Source: SIG603 sp964369225 (lineage in GTDB: Bacteria; Bacillota; Clostridia; Oscillospirales; Acutalibacteraceae). From it: a stretch of 64,000 nucleotides of DNA. This document shows positions 6,917 through 14,300 of the stretch, piece after piece (positions within the stretch are counted from its first letter, which is position 1; each line of letters begins with the position of its first letter). The DNA lies in assembly GCA_964369225.1 (NCBI GenBank), contig CAYJER010000004.1, positions 1-64,000 on the forward strand, given 5' to 3'. Below the pieces are notes generated by a model that saw nothing but the letters and a program-made list of their open reading frames with translations, had not been told where the DNA came from and searched no databases. Position numbers and translations under genes: made by a program.

Positions 6917-7997
6917 TTGTGTTACCTCTTAACTCTTCAATTGGCACATAATCCTCGTCATAACCGAAATATCTAGGACCTACTGTCTCTAAACCTTTTT
7001 CAGTTCTCCACTTGTAATAACAAGGAAAAGCAACAACGACAACTCTAGCACCGTAACGCATTCTTTCTGTTGTTACAGGCATACCAGTTTCTACATCTAA
7101 TACGGCTATTAAATCTGGTGTCATGCAAAGGGATTTTTCACCTTTTTTAGCTATTAAATGCTCGTTTTGGAAAAGTATAGTGTACTCGCCAGCGAAACCG
7201 TTTATTCCTGTAAAACTTGCTTGACCACGTGTAAAACCGTCGCTAAGTTCACGTCTGATATCGGTTATTTTACCCTCGAAAAGTTTGTAACCTTTTAATT
7301 CTTCTAGCATTTTTGAAATTGATTGAACAGAAGATAAGTTTTTATCAAGTAAAATATCTCCAATTCTTTCGGCTAGTGTCATTGTATCTGGCACGGCTGA
7401 ATGCTTAATTTGAGTTCCTGTCAAATTATAATCTGTTATAGAACAGCTTCCACCCATTTCTATAGTCAAGGCTCTTGCCATACGCTCTGCCCAGATTGCA
7501 TCTTTAGGGTATAAAACTACACTGTTTCCTTTTTCGTCACAGATAGTTATAGGGCTGGTTTCGTATCCGTCAAGATAAAATGTTACCATTTGTGCCTCTG
7601 GGAATGCTCTGCCCATTGAGTCTGCATCTAATATAGGCAGGCCTAACATGGCAGCCGCTGCAATAGGCATCATTGAGTTAATTCCGCCTATTTCAATCGG
7701 GATTATTACGTCTACTTTTTTGTTTAAAACCTCTTGCATTTTTAAAAGAGGAGTTACTATCTCGTATTCTGATGGTAATTTTTCTATTGAAACTGTTGGA
7801 GACCCCATGCCAGAAACAGGAACTACAAGTGCGTTATCGTCTAATTCATCTAGTGTGATTAGTTTTACAGCGCCGTGTTTTCTAATTGCTTCTTTAGCCA
7901 TTAGTTTTCCGATATATGGGTCACCGCCACCGCCTGTTCCAAGAACGGCGGCGCCAACTGCAATTTTTTCTAATGTGTTTTCGTCAATATATCTCAT
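6906..7997 (-). CDS. DUF917 / S-methyl thiohydantoin desulfurase-like protein
   Basis: The 363-residue product matches the DUF917 family by its N-terminal IAVGAAVLGTGGGGDPYIGK (residues 12-31), the VPVSGMGSPTVSIEKL segment and the conserved middle GGINSMMPIAAAAMLGLPILDADSMGRAFPE. The family's two domains are now often named after S-methyl thiohydantoin desulfurase; the activity here is inferred from name and context only. Its start overlaps the permease stop by one base (TAATG) with AAAGGT upstream, and its end overlaps the hydantoinase start by 11 nt, so all three genes are translationally coupled. The pairing with a hydantoinase is the commonest known context of this family and supports a hydantoin-type substrate. 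Confidence 0.85.
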   Translation of the reverse strand: MRYIDENTLEKIAVGAAVLGTGGGGDPYIGKLMAKEAIRKHGAVKLITLDELDDNALVVPVSGMGSPTVSIEKLPSEYEIVTPLLKMQEVLNKKVDVIIPIEIGGINSMMPIAAAAMLGLPILDADSMGRAFPEAQMVTFYLDGYETSPITICDEKGNSVVLYPKDAIWAERMARALTIEMGGSCSITDYNLTGTQIKHSAVPDTMTLAERIGDILLDKNLSSVQSISKMLEELKGYKLFEGKITDIRRELSDGFTRGQASFTGINGFAGEYTILFQNEHLIAKKGEKSLCMTPDLIAVLDVETGMPVTTERMRYGARVVVVAFPCYYKWRTEKGLETVGPRYFGYDEDYVPIEELRGNTNEV

Positions 7998-9262
7998 TAG
8001 TTTTTACCTTTTTTTTGTATGATAAGTCCTATCACGGCTTGTAATATAAATGCGAACACGAAGCCGTCAAGAGGAGATATTGTTGTAATTGTGAAAAGGC
8101 CTAGGCCTGTGATTGGAGGTGTTACCAAATATGTAAAGAATGAGCTTGCGACCCAGATTAAGCTTGAAGTTATAGAAAGAGTTTTGTCTGACTTAAAGTC
8201 TTTTAGTCTGTTTCTGCAAACGTAATATTCTGCAACATAGATACCACCAACAGGTGCAATTACTATTGCCAAAATGTTTAGGAAGTCTATAAAACTGTTG
8301 TAGATTCCAAGAACTGCAAGCATAGTACCTATAAAGCCTACAATTATGCTAAGGTACTTAGCAGGAATTTTTTTGAATACTACAGATGCTCCAAGAGCCG
8401 ATGAATAAACGTTTGTAGTGTTAGTTGTCCATTGTGCAAGAGTTAGAACTAGTATTCCAGGAATTGCAATGCCTAAAGCTATGAAAATTTGCATGATATC
8501 GCCTGTACCCATAACTTTTACTAGGATAATTGAAAGAATAATCATAAAACTGTTGCCTATAAGCACACCAAAGAAGCTTGAAAGGGTACACTCTTTAGTA
8601 CTTCTTGACCATCTGCTGATATCAGGGGCTGTGATAGCACCAACTATTAATATGCTAATGCAAAGTGAAGCACCGTCAAAAATTGTCATTGTTTGCTCAT
8701 CAACACCAATAACAGGCATTCCCATTGCGTTAAATGCTAAACCGCCTGTAATTAACATTAGTATAAGTAAGAAAGGAACAGAGTAAACGCTTAGTTTCTC
8801 GATAGCGCTATAACCCATAATAGCTGTACTAGTCATTAAGATACCGCCGATTAAGCTATAGACCCAAACGTCTAAATTAATGTTGAAAAGTGAGCTGAAA
8901 ACCACTTGAATATTCTCTGCAAAGAAGCCAACTTGAACACCAAACCAGCCTAAAAATGAAAGACATATTACAATAGCAAAAATTTTAGCTATTTTTCTGC
9001 CAAAAACGTATTCTGTGATTAAAGAGGCTGTAAGGCCTGTTTTTGCACCAACAATGGCACATAGAGTATACATGATTGCTAGTATTCCAGATCCTATAAC
9101 TACACTTAATATAGCTTGATCCATAGGCATACTCATTGCAAGGTCAGAGCCTAGCAAAACAGAGGATAGATCCACTCCAATTGCTACTAATACAGATAGC
9201 ATGGCGATCCATCCTCTTTTTTGTTCGGCTGGTATTTGTTGTCGTTCGTAGTTGTTGTTCAT
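7997..9262 (-). CDS. NCS1-family permease (cytosine/hydantoin type, CodB-like)
   Basis: A 421-residue inner-membrane transporter with about 12 hydrophobic segments, the length expected for the NCS1 nucleobase-cation symporter family. The N-terminal QKRGWIAMLSVLVAIGVDLSSVLLGS, the FLGWFGVQVGFFAENI segment (about 101-116) and LAQWTTNTTNVYSSALG (about 275-291) match cytosine permeases. The start ATG at 9262 follows AGAGGTG by 7 nt. It is the first gene of the operon behind a clear promoter at 9298-9326. Because the two following enzymes act on hydantoin-like rings, the cargo may be a hydantoin or a pyrimidine relative rather than cytosine; no cytosine deaminase is next to it. Confidence 0.85.
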   Translation of the reverse strand: MNNNYERQQIPAEQKRGWIAMLSVLVAIGVDLSSVLLGSDLAMSMPMDQAILSVVIGSGILAIMYTLCAIVGAKTGLTASLITEYVFGRKIAKIFAIVICLSFLGWFGVQVGFFAENIQVVFSSLFNINLDVWVYSLIGGILMTSTAIMGYSAIEKLSVYSVPFLLILMLITGGLAFNAMGMPVIGVDEQTMTIFDGASLCISILIVGAITAPDISRWSRSTKECTLSSFFGVLIGNSFMIILSIILVKVMGTGDIMQIFIALGIAIPGILVLTLAQWTTNTTNVYSSALGASVVFKKIPAKYLSIIVGFIGTMLAVLGIYNSFIDFLNILAIVIAPVGGIYVAEYYVCRNRLKDFKSDKTLSITSSLIWVASSFFTYLVTPPITGLGLFTITTISPLDGFVFAFILQAVIGLIIQKKGKN

Positions 9263-9297
9263 TTTGTTACACCTCTGTTAATTATTTGTTAAATAAT

Positions 9298-9326
9298 ATT
9301 ATACACTGCACAAAGAACTTTTTCAA
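9298..9326 (-). promoter_or_regulatory. Promoter of the permease-hydantoinase operon
   Basis: On the minus strand TTGAAA (9321-9326), 17-bp spacer and a perfect TATAAT (9298-9303), 36 nt before the ATG at 9262. Confidence 0.85.
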
Positions 9327-9410
9327 GGTAAATCGACAAATTTTTTTGCATTTAATATTTTAATGTTTTCATATACGTGCCTTTTAGCGAATTTGTTTTA
9401 ACCCTAAAAT

Positions 9411-9446
9411 TTTAATCAACATATCAGACACAGGGGCGAGGCTACA
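9411..9446. repeat. Decayed outer half of the palindrome family
   Basis: TTTAATCAACATATCAGACACAGGGGCG...CTACAA resembles the TAATCAACACGTCTGCAC...CTACAA tail of the full elements with several changes. Nothing else was recognised between 9327 and 9449. Confidence 0.45.
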
Positions 9447-9449
9447 ATA

Positions 9450-9953
9450 TTAAGAATTAAGGTTTTGGTATGCTCCTAACAAGAACAGACCAGGTAGTAT
9501 AGACGACACCACTATTCCGACAAAATCTATATTAGTCAGCGATGAAATATCAATTCCTATGTTTGCGACTGCGTTTATCATTTCACTGTTGCTTCCTATA
9601 TAAAGTGGAGTTGCTATATCTGTGACTAAGATAAAGAAAATATAAATGCTTGCAAATATCAAGCAAAGCTTAGCTTTTTTTCTGTTAATACTAAACTTTA
9701 TGCCCAATATACCACATGTAAATTGTAAGCCTGTAAACACTAATACTAGTAGAAAAGAAATATTGATTAATGCTATGTAGTCGTTTACTCCCTTGCTTTG
9801 CCCATAAAACTCTGAGAGTTCACTCATGGCTCCGAGGGTAGGAAGCACTGAAAATATAATCGATAAAATGCCAAAGATAAGCATTATTATTCCTGTGACT
9901 TTTAAAAGTTTTTGCCCCTCGGGCGGTGTATATATAATTTGTTGTTCGTTCAT
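9450..9953 (-). CDS. Small four-helix membrane protein, paralogue of the next gene
   Basis: A 167-residue protein with a short polar N-terminus (MNEQQIIYTPPEGQKLLKV) and four hydrophobic segments, at about residues 17-39, 60-86, 94-116 and 140-163. The family is not recognised. The stretch LLKVTGIIMLIFGILSIIFS is nearly repeated in the 221-residue protein at 10191-10856 (LLKVPGIIMIVFGALGLIFS), and both have the same helix layout, so they are paralogues from a local duplication. AAGGAGA lies before the ATG at 9953. The two are separated by a 164-bp mobile element. Function unknown; a cell-envelope role is only a guess. Confidence 0.8.
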   Translation of the reverse strand: MNEQQIIYTPPEGQKLLKVTGIIMLIFGILSIIFSVLPTLGAMSELSEFYGQSKGVNDYIALINISFLLVLVFTGLQFTCGILGIKFSINRKKAKLCLIFASIYIFFILVTDIATPLYIGSNSEMINAVANIGIDISSLTNIDFVGIVVSSILPGLFLLGAYQNLNS

Positions 9954-9975
9954 TATCTTCTCCTTTGAAAATTAA

Positions 9976-10176
9976 TGTAGGGAAGGGTCTTGACCAGACG
10001 TGTTGATTACGTTTTTTGGTTTAAAATAAATTCGTTAAATTTCACAAATCGATGTAGGGGCGGATATTATCCGCCTATCAAACTTAGGCAAAATTACCAA
10101 ATTTTTAGGCGGATAATATCCGCCCCTACATGGCTAAATTTGTTAATCAACACGTCTGGAAAACCCGTCCCCTACA
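9976..10176. repeat. Outer palindrome halves around the 164-bp element
   Basis: TGTAGGGAAGGGTCTTGAC (9976-9994) lies directly left of the element and GAAAACCCGTCCCCTACA (10159-10176) directly right. Each is one half of a TGTAGGG...CCCTACA palindrome, but the two halves do not match each other, and there is no direct repeat at the junctions. The element therefore sits inside another palindrome whose history is unclear. Confidence 0.7.
9995..10158. mobile_element. 164-bp MITE-like element carrying the GGCGGAT palindrome
   Basis: It is bounded by perfect 15-bp terminal inverted repeats, CAGACGTGTTGATTA (9995-10009) and TAATCAACACGTCTG (10144-10158). Inside, 58 nt from the left end, is a two-armed palindrome with perfect 24-nt arms (10053-10076 and 10107-10130) and inner unit GGCGGATATTATCCGCC. 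A second element at 45666-45829 has the same length, the same ends and the same spacing but a different palindrome. It encodes no protein, so any transposase must act in trans. Confidence 0.8.
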
Positions 10177-10190
10177 TAAATTTATATGAA

Positions 10191-10856
10191 TTAATATGTT
10201 TCAGCGGATTTTTTGTTCAAAACTGCACCTATAATAGCTAGAACAGGCAATACAGAGCCTGTCAATAAGCTAAATATATTAAGGCTGTCAAGACCCATGA
10301 GCGATTCTTGACCGTACATTTGTATAAATGACATTCTATCATCTGAATAAGCTATAAGTATAGGGAATACAACTGTTGAGATTAAATTTAGCAGTAACAT
10401 AATTATTGCTAAAACAAGACATATTGTAGATTTTTCTGGCTTTTTGTTGAAAGCGGTACTGGTTATGCCAGTAGTCAATTGAAATACATTGTAGATAATT
10501 GTAATAACTACAGATATAATCAATAAATTAGCTATACCGCTAGCGCTTAAATCATATGAAAAATTATGCTGATACATGGCAATGGTGTCTAATAATAGTA
10601 CTAATAAACCTATAGCAATAAAAGAAAAGATAAGTCCTAATGCTCCAAAAACAATCATTATAATTCCTGGTACTTTAAGTAGATTGGCTCCTCTTGGAGG
10701 TGCTACTAATTGGTAACCTTGTGGTGGAAAAGGTGCTGTAGAATAGTTTTGCGGTTGTTGATATTGCGGTGGTTGGTATTGTGGTTGTTGGTATTGTGGT
10801 TGTTGGTATTGTGGTTGTTGGTATTGCGGTTGTTGGTTTTGTGGTTGTTGTTCCAT
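10191..10856 (-). CDS. Four-helix membrane protein with Gln/Pro/Tyr repeat tail
   Basis: A 221-residue protein. Residues 1-36 are low-complexity repeats of YQQPQ (five near-perfect copies; unit YQQPQ or YQPPQ), then a short linker (FPPQGYQLVAPPRGA). Four hydrophobic helices follow, at about residues 63-90, 104-133, 147-170 and 196-213. The membrane part is paralogous to the gene at 9450-9953. Proline/glutamine/tyrosine tails of this kind occur on many Gram-positive membrane proteins and are expected to be cytosolic and disordered; the function is not known. AGGAGG lies before the ATG at 10856, and a promoter lies upstream at 11040-11068. The repeat DNA has a 15-nt period and could vary in copy number. 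Confidence 0.8.
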   Translation of the reverse strand: MEQQPQNQQPQYQQPQYQQPQYQQPQYQPPQYQQPQNYSTAPFPPQGYQLVAPPRGANLLKVPGIIMIVFGALGLIFSFIAIGLLVLLLDTIAMYQHNFSYDLSASGIANLLIISVVITIIYNVFQLTTGITSTAFNKKPEKSTICLVLAIIMLLLNLISTVVFPILIAYSDDRMSFIQMYGQESLMGLDSLNIFSLLTGSVLPVLAIIGAVLNKKSAETY

Positions 10857-11039
10857 AATAAATCCTCCTAAATATTTTTTTGCTAAAGACTAAAAGTGAA
10901 AGGTGAAGGACTGTTTTTGGCTAATAGCTAAGGGTGAAAGGTGAATGACTATTGTAGTCACTACCTCGTTAGTTCTTAGTTTTTAGTCATTAGCCTAAAT
11001 AGTCTTTCGCCATTAGTCATTAGTTTATTCTATATAGCG
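10857..11039. other. Gap with degenerate GTGAAAGGTGAA and TTAGTCATTAG tracts
   Basis: No gene is seen. It holds two degenerate copies of AAAGTGAAAGGTGAA (about 10889-10942), related to the AGTGAAAAGTGAA tract of the composite repeats, and several TTAGTCATTAG-like words that are partly complementary to them. It is probably the 5' leader of the gene at 10191-10856 and may fold. Confidence 0.5.
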
Positions 11040-11068
11040 ATAATAACATATGTTTTACCTTTAGTCAA
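11040..11068 (-). promoter_or_regulatory. Promoter for the minus-strand membrane protein gene
   Basis: On the minus strand TTGACT (11063-11068), 17-bp spacer, TATTAT (11040-11045). It would give a leader of about 180 nt before the ATG at 10856. It is divergent from the promoter at 11254. Confidence 0.65.
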
Positions 11069-11145
11069 TATACATTTTAACAATTTAGCCTTAGTTTAGA
11101 CATATGTTACATTAATTTGTATAAAACTGTTTTTGTTTGTATAAA

Positions 11146-11212
11146 AAAAGTGCTAGTCAAGCGTGAAAATAGGACACAAAAGTTACATTCTAGTAATTAG
11201 ACTAACACTTTT
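11146..11212. repeat. Spaced inverted repeat upstream of the first beta-helix gene
   Basis: AAAAGTGCTAGTC (11146-11158) and GACTAACACTTTT (11200-11212) are complementary over 13 positions with one G-T pair and 41 nt between. It lies between two divergent promoters, upstream of the plus-strand start, so it would be a DNA site for a protein rather than part of that transcript. Confidence 0.45.
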
Positions 11213-11253
11213 GTGACATTCTGTTAAAAAAATATTTGAAAATATAATTAATG

Positions 11254-11282
11254 TTGAAATAATAAACGCCCTATGCTACAAT
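11254..11282 (+). promoter_or_regulatory. Promoter of the first beta-helix gene
   Basis: TTGAAA (11254-11259), 17-bp spacer, TACAAT (11277-11282), with an extended -10 (TGCTACAAT). Confidence 0.75.
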
Positions 11283-11333
11283 TACTTATATATTATGAGG
11301 GATTATATCCTCGAAAATAAAAGGAGAGATAAA

Positions 11334-14300
11334 ATGAGCAGACTATTGAAAAGAATTTCATGCGCCGTTTTGGCAGCTGCTGTAGTTGTACCTAGCTTAC
11401 TTATAAGCAATGTAGCAACAACTCAGGCAGAGGGCGCAACCTACGCAGAAGTCAACAACGGCTCTTACTATGTTCAAGACATGGAAGTAGTTGGTGGCGG
11501 AACAATGGGTACTCAGCTTAATGGATTAAACCTAGTAACTGGTGACGGTGCGTCTATTGAGGCTGACGATACCTATAACAACACTCCAGGTGGGTCTTAT
11601 TCACTTAAGACTACAACTAGCACAGCTGGTACATTCGACATTAAGACAAACTTTAATGGTGCGGTTTATCCATCTGTTGGCGACATAGTAACATTTGATT
11701 GGTACTGTGAAAACATTGACGAGTTTGAGAGATTTATGATGCATTTAGCAGACTATGCTCCAAGCAATGATCCATCCCATGAAATTTACTTTGGTGTGTA
11801 CCAACAATCATCTGTAAATAATGGAGAGATCTATTTTAGTTACAGATATAAGACAGATGGTTCTGTAACAGGTGAAGAGAAAGTAGATGTTTCAGGTTCA
11901 CTTGATACACCTATCAAAAATCAAGCATGGAATACATTCACAATTGACTACTCACAAAAAGGTAAAGTTATACTTTATGGTAATGGTGATGTAGAGAACG
12001 CATTAGAAATTCCTACAAGCACAGGCGATTTCGGTGGATTTAATACAGCTGCTATCATCAACTGGTGGGGACCTGCTAGCTCTTATGCAGGAGCTTCACT
12101 ATACTTTGATAACATCAAACTTACAGAGCCTGCACAAGTTCCATCAAATGCAGTTGTAGATGATGTTGCAAACACATTCGCATGGACAAACCATTCAAGT
12201 GCTGAAAGTTTATATAACTATGAGTACACAATTGATGGTGGTAACACATGGCAATTATGCACAGCTAATCCTCAATCTATAGGCAACAGAGCGTTAGATG
12301 TTGAAACTGTTGGTGTTAGAGTTATCTCTTACTCAGATGACTACGTTAATCCAACTCTTTGGAACGACGTAGCTTATACAAAAAATACAGAGAGATACAA
12401 CACATTTGAGCAACTAAATGATATTTATGGTTTAAGTTTCTTAAACACAGCTAAAAATGAAGTTAGCGAAGTGTACTCAAGAAGTGGACTAAGCTCACTA
12501 GCTGTTAGCTCACAAACTGCACAAGCTTCAAACAATTCATATCAATTTGAAGTAAATGATGCTATGGGTGCAACAGTAACAGATAAAATAATCAGCATCT
12601 GGTACTATGACACAATGAACACTACTGCTTCAGAGGGTAGTTTCTTAGTTGCTCCTTCTATTAATAATGCTAACGATCACAAGACAGGTCTAGGTGTTTC
12701 TAATAGCAAAACTTACAATGGTAGAAGTGGTAAAGACTACTACTATTTCCGTGAGTTTGGTACAGGCGGACAAGAGAACATGGCTTTAGTAGAGCGTACA
12801 GAGGGTTGGCATGAGTTTAAATGGGATTACACAGGAGATGACTGTTTAATTTATATTGATGACGTGCTAGTACATACTGATGTAGGTTCAGACGGATTTA
12901 ATAAAGTTCAAATTTTTGACTATTGGTCAACAAAACAACATACTATCTATCTTGACGACCTAGTAATAGGCGACGCAGAAGACGTAATAATGGTAGCGGA
13001 TGCTCCTACAAACCCTGTAACTGATGATGAGAACAATACATTTGGTTTCACTACAGTAGAGGGAATGGAAGACCTATCAGCATACGAGTATTCAGTAGAT
13101 GGCGGACAAACTTTTGCTACAGTTACTTCTAACCCAATTCAATTAGATGAAAAAGGTTATGATGCTGGCGAGGTTATGGTAAGACTTAAAGCTGTAGACG
13201 GCGGATTTGCTGGTGCAGTTCTAAGAAGTACAGTAGAGTTCCTAGATCCAGAGGCTTCATATAAAGAAGAGCTAGAAGCTTTATACAACAAGGCAAGCTC
13301 ATTCTATGAAGGTGACTACACAGCAGAAAGTTTTGCTGGTATGGACGAGGCTTTAGCAGCAGCTAAGACAGCTCTTGAAAATGAAGAGGGTTATGAAGCT
13401 GCAACAACAGCACTAAAAGCAGTAGTTGATGGCCTAGTAATGGATATGCCTGAAATTATGACATATTCATTCAATGATGGGGAAGAGTCAGAGATTCCAT
13501 TTAAAATAGTAAATGGTTCTACTGATTGGGGTCAATACACAAACATGTCAGAGCATGGAGTTCAAGCTTTAAGAGTTACAACAGAGCAAGTTGGTACTTC
13601 ACAAGTTTCAAAAATAACATATTCTTTTGCAGAATTAATGGAAGACAAAGTTGTAGACTTCTTCTTCCGTGATACAAAAAATGGTTCAACTTCTGTAACA
13701 TTTATGGATTCTACAACAAATAATGGTGTTAAAATCTATGGTGGCGCTAGCTACTATTTCGCTAGAACAATCATTGATGGCGTGGAGTCAGCTGACATCA
13801 CAACAGGTATGAGAAGAAACGGCGACTGGTATAACCTAGAATTTAACTTTGCTACAAACGATGGCGTTAAATGCTACATGGATTCAAGAAACTGGTTAAA
13901 CTCAAGCGTTATAGGCGCTTTTGATACAATCGAGATTTCTTACAGCCACAATGCTATGGGCGAGGCTCTAACAATTGACGAGTTCACAATTATGGATGCT
14001 AACCCTGTAACAGCTATCAACTTAAATGATGAGTCTGCAGAAATTGGTTACTATGATTCATATGAAATGAACATAAACAACTGGACTATCGAGACAGAAA
14101 AAGACTACGACACAACAGACAAATTCACATGGGTTTCTTCTAACCCAGATGTAGCTTTCGTAACTACAGGTGGTTCTATTGAAAATCACGGTGTAGGCGA
14201 GGCAACAGTTACAGTTACAGCTTCAAGCGGAGCTACAGCTTCAATGGACATTACTTGCCTAGACATTAAGGCAGAATCAGTTCAAATTTCTGGCAGTGAC

